Shown: in pieces, positions 55,131 through 64,000 of the stretch
Position numbering within the stretch: the first letter of the stretch is position 1
Layout: each line of letters starts with the position of its first letter
Source: Carboxylicivirga mesophila
GTDB lineage: Bacteria; Bacteroidota; Bacteroidia; Bacteroidales; Marinilabiliaceae
Direction: 5' to 3'
NCBI RefSeq assembly: GCF_018271975.1
Contig: NZ_JAGUCN010000013.1
Location: 93,289 to 157,288, forward strand
DNA: 64,000 bases
Made by a program: the position numbers and the translations under genes
Notes under the pieces: model-generated
Told to the model about the DNA's origin: nothing
What the model saw: only the letters and a program-made list of their open reading frames with translations
Databases searched by the model: none

Positions 55131-56450
55131 TAAAAAAAGCTGATAGCTATTCAAACAGTGCGTAATTACCTCACTTCTTCAATGCGCCATAATGACAGAG
55201 TTATTTATCAATAATGCTGCTGGAAGCATTGCGCACTGCTTTTGAGCCATTGGGAGGCGCTTTTGCCTGCCATGTTGTCGCTTTGAGCCATTGTGCGCCC
55301 GGCTGGAAGCACCGGGAAGGCGGCTGGAGCCATTAAGCAGCCGCTGGAGGCTCTGAGCGGTGCCCCCGAGCCATTGCGTAGCGGTCGTAAGGCTTTGGGA
55401 AGCCGATTAGCGCACCGGTTAGTGCCTCCGTAGGATAAAACGGCGAGGAGGAAAGATAGAGTTGTAGTGGGAAGGGATTGTGTATAATAGGGTGACGGAT
55501 TTAAAAGCCAGACGGTTGTCGGCATGGGGTCTGTTCAATAAACTGTGTCATCCGTTAATTTTGGGTCCAAAGCCCAGGGGCCAAGGTGAGTCGGACTGCT
55601 ATACACCCACATTGGTAGATTATTAACCTTTATAGTTCCCACCCAGGGCGATTGCATTTAACTCAACAAAGAAAACAAAATAGTTTAATCCACAGATTTT
55701 CACGGATTTTCACCGGGGAAATTGCTTTTAAAAGTAATGTCAAATATGAAACTGCAGATTTCACAGATTATCGCGGATTATTTTCCGCAGGAAAATAAAA
55801 GTCAGTGAAAATCGGTGCTAATCTGTGGATAATAATCATTAAAAAAAGGGCTCTATATGATTTGTAGTGGGTAAAGTTTCAAGTAACGTATTGGGGTTTT
55901 CAACCCCAACCCCCGACTTCATTTTTTCAAAGATGAAAAAACGCAAGCAAAAAAATCTTCGGCTATGCCTGCTTACGCTCATAAAACTACTGTTGTATGA
56001 CGAAATCGTTAAACTCGCTGCACTCAAACAAAAACGATTTTGAAATCGTCATATACAACCGTGTTTTATGGCTTACCAGCCAAGGCCGTTGGGGAATTCC
56101 TGACTTTACCCACTCTTATCCATACAGAACAAAAAAAGTTATTCGCTTAAAGGCGATACCCCCGATATTTTCACGTTTTTTTCAATCAAATAACTTTCCC
56201 GCTAACGGACAAAAAAACTGTGCAACTATTTTTTACAAACAGAAGCTGTAACTATATCAATAACAACTAAAAGTTAAAGGAACAGAAAATCTTCACAGAT
56301 AGTTTTTCAATGGAAAACAATTAATCTGGGTCAATCTGCGCAATCTGTGGTCTTAATAGTAAGTTTAAATGCGATTGCCGTGGTTCCCAGCTTTGTTCCC
56401 TCCAACATGCCTAAATAATAGCTACATTTGGCCTATCAAATAAATTACCG
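55131..56450. repeat. 1.3-kb repeat-rich region without genes
   Basis: Several repeat types lie side by side. At 55218-55440 a GC-rich array of degenerate 20-22-bp units has GAGCCATT recurring at about 55243, 55284, 55327 and 55368. At 55695-55835 TAATCCACAGATT...GATTTTCAC has an inverted partner GTGAAAATCGGTG...AATCTGTGGAT. At 55867 and 56102 GTGGGTAAAGT and ACTTTACCCAC form a wider inverted repeat with smaller palindromes between. Relatives of the ATCTGTGG sequence recur near 56290-56355. Open frames across it have no protein-like character. Confidence 0.6.
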
Positions 56451-56792
56451 ATGAAGAAACTAACAGACCTGCTGCTAATCACTCAGAATGGTATGGGAAG
56501 TGGCGACGCAGAACTCCAAATAAAGCTACTGGGCAACTATCTTAACGTACTTATTAGCGACAACAGACTACCTGGCTTTATAGCTTTTTACAATGAAGGC
56601 GTTAAAGTGCTTGGCAAGGATAGCCCATTTCAGGGACAACTTAATAAGCTGGAACAACGAGGCGTTAAACTAATAGCCTGCAGCACCTGCCTTAATCACT
56701 ACCAAATTGATGAAATAGTGGCAGGAATAAAAGGGACCATGCCCGACATTGTAACACTTCAGTGTGATGCCCAAAAGGTAATAACGCTTTAG
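56451..56792 (+). CDS. DsrE-family (YedF C-terminal-like) sulfurtransferase-type protein
   Basis: The 113-residue protein has the DsrE/YedF-like fold: DLLLITQNGMGSGDAELQIKLLGNYLNVL, VKLIACSTCLNHYQ with two Cys that could carry persulfide, and a C-terminal helix-strand. Members act in sulfur or selenium transfer; the role is unclear here. A -7-like TACATTTG lies shortly before the start. A terminator follows. Confidence 0.85.
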   Translation: MKKLTDLLLITQNGMGSGDAELQIKLLGNYLNVLISDNRLPGFIAFYNEGVKVLGKDSPFQGQLNKLEQRGVKLIACSTCLNHYQIDEIVAGIKGTMPDIVTLQCDAQKVITL

Positions 56793-56818
56793 ATAAAAGC
56801 GTTGTAAAAGCAAATCAA

Positions 56819-56853
56819 AGCCCTCCCTTTTCGAGCTGAAAAGAGAGGGCTGT
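56819..56853 (+). terminator. Terminator of the DsrE-like gene
   Basis: AGCCCTCCCTTTT pairs with AAAAGAGAGGGCT with one mismatch, followed by TGTTTTGT. Confidence 0.8.
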
Positions 56854-56891
56854 TTTGTATTCTTTCACTATTAACCGATTAAATATATATT

Positions 56892-57037
56892 CAACCTCGC
56901 TGAGGTTGTCTGGTCATTTACATTTCACTTATCTACAAATATTTATCTCCGCTGGAGATAATAAAACAACTTCGGAGAAGTTGAATAATTATAGAAATAA
57001 TAAGCCCACCCTATTAAAAACAATCCCAGCGGGATTG
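56892..57037. repeat. Array of four REP-like mini-hairpins
   Basis: Four perfect hairpins with 7-8 bp stems and three-base loops follow each other: CAACCTC-GCT-GAGGTTG (56892-56908), TTATCTCC-GCT-GGAGATAA (56943-56961), CAACTTC-GGA-GAAGTTG (56967-56983) and CAATCCC-AGC-GGGATTG (57021-57037). Stem sequences differ, yet both arms change together, which means pairing is preserved. Confidence 0.7.
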
Positions 57038-57098
57038 CATATCATATAGACGCTTCATTGTTTTTTTTACATTTTTAATCGGTCTGTAATGATAGTCT

Positions 57099-58607
57099 TT
57101 ACAGGTATAAGTAGCGATGACAATCGGTGCATAAAGACTCTTTCCACACTTCGTCGATATCAACAGGGTGCTTAAATGGCAAGGACTCTTTACCAGTTGA
57201 ATATTGCACATTATCAGGTGTTCCTTGCATCAGAATGGAATGGCATGCATCACAATCGCGTGTTATCTTTTCGCTATTGATGCTCAAGTGAGTATCGTTA
57301 TGGCAGCGAAAACACCCATTGTATTCAATGTGACCGATATGATCGGAATAAACATCCCAGCTGGCTTGCATCTCCGGAAAAATGTTACGCAGATATCCAT
57401 CAGATATGCCTTCAACCGCTTTATCCAGCTCTTCCGGCGACACTTCGGGGTAATTGGCGGCATAAAAGCTTTGCAGCTGGCTTTTGATAACCACAAAGGC
57501 CGAATCACTTGTTGGGTAAGGATCTTTTAATATCTCCATGCTTATTCGCTTAATTTCAGGCAGCAAGGGTATAGTGCCCGATGCCATACCGGCATCAACA
57601 AACTGCTGAGGCAGCATATAGTTATGCGATGGCCTGTTATGACAATCCATGCAGTCCATCACTCTTGGTGTAGAGTTGGCAATAACAGCCGAATCAAGTG
57701 GCACCCAGCTGTCTTCATAAACAATGGTATCGCCCGTTGCTAAATTAATGGAGCGCACCCATGGCAACACTTCCCTGCTTTCGTCCTCAGCAATATATTC
57801 GATGCGTACATCAGGGTTAATGTGCCAGTGAATTCCCTCTGCCAGATTAGTAGCACTATGTTGACTATTGGTTTTTATCAGCAACTGAATATCCCATTGT
57901 GTGTTTAGTGAGTCCGATAGGTAATGCCTCTCAAACTGCATACGCGGCGTGTAAAACTTTTCGGGCCAGTGACACTCCTCACAGGTCTCTTTGGCCGGTC
58001 TCAGGTTTCTCACTGGTGTTGGAATAGGCCGGGGATAATTATCGGCCAGCACAGCATACACCTGGTATAAGCCCGATAATTTGGATTTAACATACCAATT
58101 GGCTCCCTGCCCTACATGGCATTCAACACACGCTACGCGCGCATGAGAGGAATTCATGTAAGTAATGTATTCGGGTTTCATTACCCGGTGACAAACCAGA
58201 CCACAGAACTCCACCGACTCAGTGTAATGATAGGCCTCGTAACTGCCCACTGCCGTCAGCAGCAGGAAAATAACCGTACCAATAACAAACACCGAAGCCG
58301 CATTGCGATAGCGCGGGTTATTAAAATCAATCACCATCCATTTGGTTGAGACAGGTTCATTTGTTTTCTTGGCCTTTCTAACGGCCCGCATCATGCCAAT
58401 AGGTATCAATATAAGTCCCACTACCATGATGGCAGGTAATAGAATGAAAGAGAAAAGCCCTAAATACGAACTTCCTTCGTCAAACATAAAGGACAGAAGA
58501 ATGGACAGGATGATCAGCAGCAGCGCCAGGCCACTGATGATGGTTCCTACCAACGACAAGGGATTGTAATATGAATGAGGTAATTTCATGGGAAAGATTT
58601 TCCTCAT
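57099..58607 (-). CDS. NapC/NirT-type multiheme cytochrome c (seven CxxCH)
   Basis: The 502-residue protein has two N-terminal membrane segments (LVGTIISGLALLLIILSILLSF, FVIGTVIFLLLTAVGSY) and then CGLVCH, CVECH, CEECH, CMDCH, CFRCH, CDACH and CTDCH, seven heme-binding sites, more than the four of classic NapC. The first two are in the NapC/NirT arrangement. It likely passes electrons from menaquinol to a periplasmic acceptor; the partner is not encoded beside it. An alternative ATG lies at 58589. It appears monocistronic. Confidence 0.92.
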   Translation of the reverse strand: MRKIFPMKLPHSYYNPLSLVGTIISGLALLLIILSILLSFMFDEGSSYLGLFSFILLPAIMVVGLILIPIGMMRAVRKAKKTNEPVSTKWMVIDFNNPRYRNAASVFVIGTVIFLLLTAVGSYEAYHYTESVEFCGLVCHRVMKPEYITYMNSSHARVACVECHVGQGANWYVKSKLSGLYQVYAVLADNYPRPIPTPVRNLRPAKETCEECHWPEKFYTPRMQFERHYLSDSLNTQWDIQLLIKTNSQHSATNLAEGIHWHINPDVRIEYIAEDESREVLPWVRSINLATGDTIVYEDSWVPLDSAVIANSTPRVMDCMDCHNRPSHNYMLPQQFVDAGMASGTIPLLPEIKRISMEILKDPYPTSDSAFVVIKSQLQSFYAANYPEVSPEELDKAVEGISDGYLRNIFPEMQASWDVYSDHIGHIEYNGCFRCHNDTHLSINSEKITRDCDACHSILMQGTPDNVQYSTGKESLPFKHPVDIDEVWKESLCTDCHRYLYL

Positions 58608-59008
58608 AAGTTAATTCTGATTTCTATCAAATTCAATCCTAAGACGTTATCAATGCTCAATACAATATTAATATATATCAATTTTAATCGACCAATCAAT
58701 TATCACATTGATAGTTAAGTCACTATTTCAATTGAGCAATGCCGATACCGATTACTATTCAAGATGCGCCTTTAGTTCGCTTCTCTACTAAAGACACTCT
58801 GAATATGTATCGGCATAATACCAGCGCATTTTAATATTTAAATGGTATAACATGATTAAAAACTTTCATGATACAGGGAGACACCAACAGGTATGAAAGA
58901 AAACTTGCTTAGCATCTCACAGATACTTAGCAAGTCGTTGATACTTTCAGAAAAAAAAGGCCCGTATTCAAGGAATACGAGCCTTTCATTTATATTATAA
59001 GTCAATGC
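58608..59008. other. Intergenic region before the cytochrome gene, with the decarboxylase terminator
   Basis: Apart from the hairpin at 58958-58988 I see only AT-rich DNA between 58608 and 58955, which should hold the promoter of the cytochrome gene. No coding frame or palindrome stands out. Confidence 0.4.
58958..58988 (-). terminator. Terminator of the methylmalonyl-CoA decarboxylase operon
   Basis: AAAGGCCCGTATTC and GAATACGAGCCTTT pair with one C-A style mismatch. On the minus strand a T tract follows. Confidence 0.8.
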
Positions 59009-60262
59009 TTACATCAGGAATGATAATAAGATACCAGCTGCCACAGCTGAGCCAATAACGCCTGATACGTTAGGAGCCATCGCATGCATCAGCAAGTGGT
59101 TATTAGGGTCATTTTTCAAACCTTCGTGCTGAACAACGCGAGCTGAATCCGGTACTGCCGACACACCAGCAGCTCCAATTAATGGATTAATCTTGTTATC
59201 GCCTTTCAGGAATAAATTCATCAAACGAGCGAAAATCAGACCTCCTGCAGTAGCCACCATAAACGATACTGCTCCCAATCCAAAAATCTTCAATGAATCA
59301 GTTGTCAGGAAATAATCTGCCTGAGTGGATGCTCCAACGGTAATACCTAGCAGGATAGTCACGATATTAATCATTGCGTTTCTGGCTGTATCAGCTAAAC
59401 GCTCAGTTACACCAGACTCTTTTAACAAGTTACCAAAGAACAACATACCTAACAGAGGCAGGGCCGATGGAGAAATAAATGTTGTTAAAAGCAGACCGAT
59501 TATCGGGAACATGATTTTCTCAGTTTTAGAAACAGCTCGTGGAGGTTTCATCTTAATTAATCGCTCCCGCTTAGGAATGATCAATCGCATAATAGGAGGC
59601 TGTATCACAGGTACCAATGCCATGTAGGAATAGGCCGCAATAGCAATTGCTCCCATTAATGTTGGTGCCAGTTTCGACGACAGGAAGATCGCTGTAGGAC
59701 CATCAGCACCGCCGATAATACCAATTGCACCAGCTTCCTGAGGTGTAAAGCCCATAGCCGAAGCACCTAAGAATGTTGCAAATATACCCACCTGAGCAGC
59801 CGCTCCTAAAATCATCAGCTTTGGATTTGAAATCAAGGAAGAGAAATCCGTCATGGCGCCAATACCCAGGAAGATGAGAGGTGGATAAACCCCTTGTTGT
59901 ACACCAAAGTACAAGTAATTTAACACAGAACCTTCTTCGTATAAGCCAATTTTATAGCCTTCAAGGAATGGCACATTTCCTAAGATAACACCGGTTCCAA
60001 TAGGTACTAATAAAAGTGGTTCGTAATCGTATTTAATAGCCAGAAAAATAAAGAACAAACCCACACCAATCATAATCAAGTGTGTGAAGTGCACGTTATG
60101 AAATCCTGTAAAATTCCAGAATGTTTCCAGCCCTTTTGATGCGTGATCAATAAAGGTATCCCCCGCTCCGGTTCCTGCAGCGAAAGCTTCAAACCCTCCA
60201 CCAACAAATTGCAGGCTGAACAAAAGCGATAACACACCAAAAAGAGTGATAAATCTTTTCAT
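59009..60262 (-). CDS. mmdB: Sodium-pumping decarboxylase beta subunit
   Basis: The 417-residue membrane protein matches OadB/MmdB/GcdB: GVGLFFIFLAIKYDYEPLLLVPIGTGVILGN, GIIGGADGPTAIFLSSKL with the conserved Asp used in Na+ transport, and LIGAAGVSAVPDSARVVQ near the end. A signal-like N-terminus precedes it. The subunit couples decarboxylation of carboxybiotin to Na+ export. It is the last gene of the operon. Confidence 0.95.
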   Translation of the reverse strand: MKRFITLFGVLSLLFSLQFVGGGFEAFAAGTGAGDTFIDHASKGLETFWNFTGFHNVHFTHLIMIGVGLFFIFLAIKYDYEPLLLVPIGTGVILGNVPFLEGYKIGLYEEGSVLNYLYFGVQQGVYPPLIFLGIGAMTDFSSLISNPKLMILGAAAQVGIFATFLGASAMGFTPQEAGAIGIIGGADGPTAIFLSSKLAPTLMGAIAIAAYSYMALVPVIQPPIMRLIIPKRERLIKMKPPRAVSKTEKIMFPIIGLLLTTFISPSALPLLGMLFFGNLLKESGVTERLADTARNAMINIVTILLGITVGASTQADYFLTTDSLKIFGLGAVSFMVATAGGLIFARLMNLFLKGDNKINPLIGAAGVSAVPDSARVVQHEGLKNDPNNHLLMHAMAPNVSGVIGSAVAAGILLSFLM

Positions 60263-60298
60263 AATTAATTATTCTTTAACGACACAGTGCACGGATGC

Positions 60299-60733
60299 TT
60301 ACTGAGCCATTTCAATTAATACATCGTTTTGTAATACAGCATCTCCAACAGATACTTTGACAGAAGTAACTGTACCGTCTTTTTCAGCCAGTACATTGTT
60401 TTCCATTTTCATGGCTTCCATCACTAACAAAACATCACCTTTTTTAACGGCATCACCTTCTTTCACCAATACCTTAAAGATATTACCCGGAAGCGGAGCA
60501 TTGACTTTAATAGCGCCACCACCTGCATTTTTAGTGATAAATCCTTCGCCTGGTTTGCGCTGAATTTCTTTACGCACCAGTTTTGGTGTTTTAGCTGACT
60601 TCTTAGCTACCTCCTGATGAATCTCTACTTCATACTGAGTTCCGTTCACATCCAACTGAGCTATATTCTCATCTAGATCCTTAAGGTGAACGTCGTATTT
60701 ATTACCTCTAATGGTAAAACTAAACTTTTTCAT
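60299..60733 (-). CDS. mmdC: Biotin carboxyl carrier subunit
   Basis: The 144-residue protein has an N-terminal domain, a linker, and a C-terminal biotinyl domain with the biotinylation motif VMEAMKMEN. It carries CO2 between the carboxyltransferase and the membrane subunit. It lies between the gamma/delta-type subunit gene and the beta subunit gene. Confidence 0.94.
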   Translation of the reverse strand: MKKFSFTIRGNKYDVHLKDLDENIAQLDVNGTQYEVEIHQEVAKKSAKTPKLVRKEIQRKPGEGFITKNAGGGAIKVNAPLPGNIFKVLVKEGDAVKKGDVLLVMEAMKMENNVLAEKDGTVTSVKVSVGDAVLQNDVLIEMAQ

Positions 60734-60739
60734 GTTATG

Positions 60740-61099
60740 CTATCTGGGGAAATTAACATTGTTAAAACTATACACTTTAGAGCTCCATGGAGAGTAACGC
60801 TTTTTCACCTCTTTAATGGTAATCACATTACTTTCTTCATCGTGCTGTTCGTTAAAATACAGGTGCAAAGCCATGGCAATAGCTGCATTGGTTTCACCAG
60901 TAATAACCAATTCATCATCGATTACTACTTCTTTCTTTGCCATTCTGTTTTTCTTACGAAGCGCTCGTCGTGTGCCCCAGGTCAGTATTTTTGGGACAGT
61001 TAAGAACACACCGATCAAGAATACCAAAGCCACAAAAACGATAAACCATCCTAATACCGTAATGGTCCACGTCATTGAATCAACGATTAATAAATTCAT
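60740..61099 (-). CDS. mmdD: OadG-family delta/gamma subunit
   Basis: The 119-residue protein has one N-terminal membrane helix (WTITVLGWFIVFVALVFLIGVFLTV), a basic stretch and a C-terminal segment with TGETNAAIAMALHLYF, the OadG signature. It anchors the complex and helps assemble it. It sits 12 bp after the carboxyltransferase gene and 6 bp before the biotin carrier gene. Confidence 0.9.
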   Translation of the reverse strand: MNLLIVDSMTWTITVLGWFIVFVALVFLIGVFLTVPKILTWGTRRALRKKNRMAKKEVVIDDELVITGETNAAIAMALHLYFNEQHDEESNVITIKEVKKRYSPWSSKVYSFNNVNFPR

Positions 61100-61111
61100 G
61101 GTCCTTCGGTT

Positions 61112-62671
61112 TTATAATGGAATATTAGAATGCTTCTTCGGCGGATTAGTCACTTTCTTTGTTTGCAAGTTCTGGAAAGCTCTAATCACTCTAAAGCGTG
61201 TATTTCTTGGTTCGATAACATCATCTATATAGCCATATGAAGCAGCTTGATACGGATTAGCAAATGCCTCTTCGTATTCATCTGTTTTCTTCTGTGCATA
61301 AGCCGCTTTTTCCTCGTCAGATTCTAAGGCAGCAATACTACGACCCTCCAATACTTCGATAGCACCTTTAGCTCCCATCACAGCAATTTCAGCCATTGGC
61401 CAGGCATAGTTAAAGTCACCACGCAACTGCTTACATGACATCACATCGTGAGCTCCTCCGTATGACTTACGGATAGTAACTGTTACTTTAGGCACTGTTG
61501 CCTCACCATAAGCAAACATCAGTTTGGCACCATGTATAATGATACCTGCATATTCCTGTCCTGAGCCTGGTAAAAATCCAGGAACATCAACCAAGGTTAA
61601 AATTGGAATATTAAAAGCATCACACATTTGCACAAAACGGGCAGCCTTACGCGATGCATCACAGTCAAGCACTCCTGCCAGGTAATTTGGCTGGTTAGCC
61701 ACAACACCTACCGACTGACCATCTAAACGACAGAAACCAGTGATAATATTCTTGGCATAGTTACGGTGTACTTCTAAGAACTCACCTTCATCAGCGATAG
61801 AAAAGATAATATCATTCATATCGTAAGGTAAGTTCGGGTTGTCAGGCACAATATTGTTCAAAGCATCATCCAAACGATCAATAGGATCATTGCACTCCAG
61901 TACAGGTGCTTCTTCCATATTGTTTTGTGGCAAATAAGAAACCAGCTTACGAATTAACAGTAATCCTTCTTGCTCATCTTCTACCTTAAAGTGTGCTACA
62001 CCTGATTTTGAAGCATGTACATCAGCACCTCCTAAATCAGCTACCGAAATTTCTTCACCTGTAACTGTTTTAACAACCTTAGGACCAGTCACAAACATAT
62101 ATGACGATTCTTCTGTCATCATAATGAAATCTGTTAGTGCAGGTGAGTAAACTGCACCACCGGCACAAGGGCCAAAAATGGCTGAAATCTGAGGAATAAC
62201 ACCTGAAGCCAGGATGTTACGTTCAAATATCTCGGCATAACCAGCTAAAGAAGTAACACCTTCCTGAATACGTGCACCCCCTGAATCGTTAATGCCGATA
62301 ACCGGAGCCCCAACTTTCATGGCCATATCCATAATCTTACAGATTTTCTGAGCCATTGTTTCTGACAATGAACCACCAAACACTGTAAAATCCTGAGCAT
62401 ACACATACACCACACGACCATCAATAGTACCATGACCTGTAACTACACCGTCGCCTAAGAATTTGTTCTTTTCCATACCGAAGTTAGTACAACGATGTGT
62501 TACGAACATATCCAGCTCCTCAAAAGAACCATCATCCAATAGAACTTCGATTCTTTCGCGTGCGGTCATTTTCCCCTGCGAATGATGCTTTTCAATTCGT
62601 TTTTCTCCACCACCCAGCTTAGCTTCAGAGCGGAGATCGATTAATTTTTTGATTTTATCCTGAGTTGACAT
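61112..62671 (-). CDS. mmdA: Carboxyltransferase alpha subunit of methylmalonyl-CoA decarboxylase
   Basis: The 519-residue protein has the acyl-CoA carboxylase beta fold: [73 protein letters not shown] and [24 protein letters not shown]. In this operon it is the methylmalonyl-CoA carboxyltransferase; the same fold serves propionyl-CoA carboxylase, so direction of the reaction is inferred from the Na+ pump genes that follow. The epimerase gene precedes it. Confidence 0.93.
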   Translation of the reverse strand: MSTQDKIKKLIDLRSEAKLGGGEKRIEKHHSQGKMTARERIEVLLDDGSFEELDMFVTHRCTNFGMEKNKFLGDGVVTGHGTIDGRVVYVYAQDFTVFGGSLSETMAQKICKIMDMAMKVGAPVIGINDSGGARIQEGVTSLAGYAEIFERNILASGVIPQISAIFGPCAGGAVYSPALTDFIMMTEESSYMFVTGPKVVKTVTGEEISVADLGGADVHASKSGVAHFKVEDEQEGLLLIRKLVSYLPQNNMEEAPVLECNDPIDRLDDALNNIVPDNPNLPYDMNDIIFSIADEGEFLEVHRNYAKNIITGFCRLDGQSVGVVANQPNYLAGVLDCDASRKAARFVQMCDAFNIPILTLVDVPGFLPGSGQEYAGIIIHGAKLMFAYGEATVPKVTVTIRKSYGGAHDVMSCKQLRGDFNYAWPMAEIAVMGAKGAIEVLEGRSIAALESDEEKAAYAQKKTDEYEEAFANPYQAASYGYIDDVIEPRNTRFRVIRAFQNLQTKKVTNPPKKHSNIPL

Positions 62672-62700
62672 ATGAAATTGTAAGTATTAGTCTGAAAGAA

Positions 62701-63111
62701 TTATTTGTTAGGATCTTCGCAAAGCTCAGTTAGCACACCAAATGTTGATTTTGGGTGAAGAAAACCAATGTTTAGACCTTCAGCTCCTTTACGAGGTGCT
62801 TTATCAATCAATCTAACGCCATGTTCTTCAGCAAAAGTTAACTTTTCAGCTAAGTTTTCAACCGCAAAAGCCATGTGATGAATACCCTCGCCCTTTTTCT
62901 CAATAAACTTACCAATTGGCCCTTCAGGATCTGTTGACTCTAACAACTCGATTTTTGTATCCCCAACTTTGAAAAAAGCTGTCTTTACTTTCTGATCTGC
63001 CACTTCCTCAACAGCGTAACACTCTAATCCATATACTTTTTCAAAGAATGGAATTGCTTCATTTAAGTCTTTAACTGCGATCCCAATGTGCTCAATATGC
63101 GTCGGCTTCAT
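62701..63111 (-). CDS. mce: Methylmalonyl-CoA epimerase
   Basis: From the ATG at 63111 (MKPTHIEHIGIAVKDLNEAI) the 136-residue protein is a vicinal-oxygen-chelate enzyme with the metal ligands in HIEHIGIAV, GIHHMAFAV and the late Glu in VLTELCE. It interconverts the R and S forms of methylmalonyl-CoA, the step before decarboxylation to propionyl-CoA. It leads the operon 29 bp before mmdA. Confidence 0.95.
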   Translation of the reverse strand: MKPTHIEHIGIAVKDLNEAIPFFEKVYGLECYAVEEVADQKVKTAFFKVGDTKIELLESTDPEGPIGKFIEKKGEGIHHMAFAVENLAEKLTFAEEHGVRLIDKAPRKGAEGLNIGFLHPKSTFGVLTELCEDPNK

Positions 63112-64000
63112 ATCTAAAAATTTATTGTTTAATAAAAAATAATGCAACAAAAGTAGAAACTAATCAAAATTTAGCAACATTTTTGAGCCTAAAAAAAGAT
63201 TGTTTTACAACATATATGGCCCATAGAATAACGTTACATAGTATTAAATCAACCTTGTTAGATACTTGCATATTTATATATAGTCTCCTATATCACGAAT
63301 CAAGATTAACAATTTTAAGTTATAATCTGTAAGAAATTTGACGCAATTATGTAGTTACAGATTCTATTTTTCTTACTAATAGTAACTTTATATTACATAT
63401 ATATATCATTTTAAAACCCGCCTATGACAATAGTCAGTTAAAGCCCAGACATAATTCAGAAAGATAATTGAATAATGTACATAGCCAATTAATGCTCATT
63501 TTCTATACATGAACATTGATTTTAGAAATTAAATAAAGCCTTGTTAATAGCTCACCTAACAATCAACTGCGTACACAAGGTTAATAATCACACTTAAAAG
63601 TCCAAAGCTATGAGAGTAAACTCAAAGATTGCATCTAGTATATCTTAATTATTTAAATGCCTATAAATTCTTCTAAATGCGGTATGAAATCAAACATTGA
63701 ATATTAACGACTGACATTGCAGGAAACAGATAGGCGTATGAATGAAAAAGAACATACCTTCGGTAATTATATCTTTACTACAATACATTAAGCTTGAGAA
63801 GCGTATTATAGCGCCATTATCAACAGCTTTAATGTTAGAACTATAAGTGTTTCCAGCGAATTACTCTTTACTTAAATCAAAGATTACAGATGGCAATTTT
63901 TGAGGTAACAGAACTCAAGCTTTTTCTCTACAGATTGTGTAAGAACTATGCTTATACCTGTTACGCGCGTGTTCTATCTAGGGACCAGGATTAAACACCC
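63112..64000. other. AT-rich region at the window end, no gene seen
   Basis: Nearly 900 bases lie upstream of the epimerase gene to the window edge. It is AT-rich with many stops in all frames and no protein-like frame. The operon promoter should lie just upstream of 63111. A gene on the far side may begin beyond the window. Confidence 0.4.

Noticed and set aside
55218..55440. Possible CRISPR array
   Set aside because: Units drift in sequence, no constant repeat or unique spacers are present, and there are no cas genes.
55208..55525. 105-residue open frame on the minus strand
   Set aside because: It reads through the degenerate GC-rich repeat array, is low in complexity and resembles no protein; the frame is a result of base composition.
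55526..55551. GGTCTGTTCAATAAACTGTGTCA resembles an insertion-sequence end
   Set aside because: Only one end was seen and no transposase gene is near, so it cannot be supported as an element.
55997..56251. 84-residue open frame in the repeat region
   Set aside because: It crosses inverted repeats common to the region and resembles no protein; more likely decayed repeat DNA.

Overview
The window looks like a chromosomal stretch of a marine-type, fermentative member of the Bacteroidota (order Marinilabiliales or close). The evidence is protein content: an exosortase of the N type with its VIT-domain partner, an M20/alanine racemase pair, ZapA-RNase Y, DUF134/NifX-like genes, a FISUMP lipoprotein, and a sodium-pumping methylmalonyl-CoA decarboxylase operon. 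TAnnTTTG-type -7 boxes also occur in front of several genes. No rRNA, tRNA or CRISPR array was found.

Layout. 1-5.2 kb: a cut-off NmrA/QorB-like oxidoreductase, a stand-alone ExbD, and a GH88 + BNR-4 polysaccharide pair. 5.2-8.6 kb: M20 amidohydrolase, alanine racemase, CorA. 8.67-8.84 kb: a complete MITE-like element with terminal inverted repeats and an 11-bp target duplication. 8.86-13.75 kb: a four-gene block on the minus strand (membrane protein, winged-helix regulator, VIT-domain substrate with a C-terminal VPEP tail, exosortase N); the membrane gene and the VIT gene share one palindromic operator. 13.8-23.1 kb: HrpB, a GNAT enzyme with a Cys-rich tail, two barrel-like proteins, TrpB behind a trp attenuator whose leader peptide carries tandem Trp codons, an NfeD protease, Tag and an M48 peptidase.

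23.1-35.1 kb is an AT-rich genomic island. It holds a PD-(D/E)xK-type protein, a compact family-A polymerase-like protein of 463 residues, a controller-protein-like XRE regulator with C-box-like sites before itself and before a cargo operon, a small and a large serine recombinase, a structured non-coding segment, and a three-gene module with two membrane-anchored coiled-coil paralogues. The large recombinase gene starts 14 bp from the host EamA gene, which marks the right border.

35.1-54 kb returns to core genes: EamA, SDR-DUF2867, photolyase, a DUF134/zinc-ribbon/NifX operon facing a thioesterase across a symmetric promoter-operator, a 1298-residue leucine-rich repeat protein, glutaminyl cyclase, PatB-like lyase, a UDP-sugar epimerase, RNase Y, ZapA, a coiled-coil partner, YgiQ and DUF4197; 53.4-55.1 kb is an SF1 helicase with a C-terminal helix-turn-helix. 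55.13-57.05 kb is repeat-rich and nearly gene-free: degenerate GC-rich tandem units, inverted repeats, and an array of mini-hairpins with changed but still paired stems. 57.1-63.1 kb holds a seven-heme NapC/NirT-like cytochrome and the methylmalonyl-CoA epimerase/decarboxylase operon. The last 0.9 kb shows no gene.
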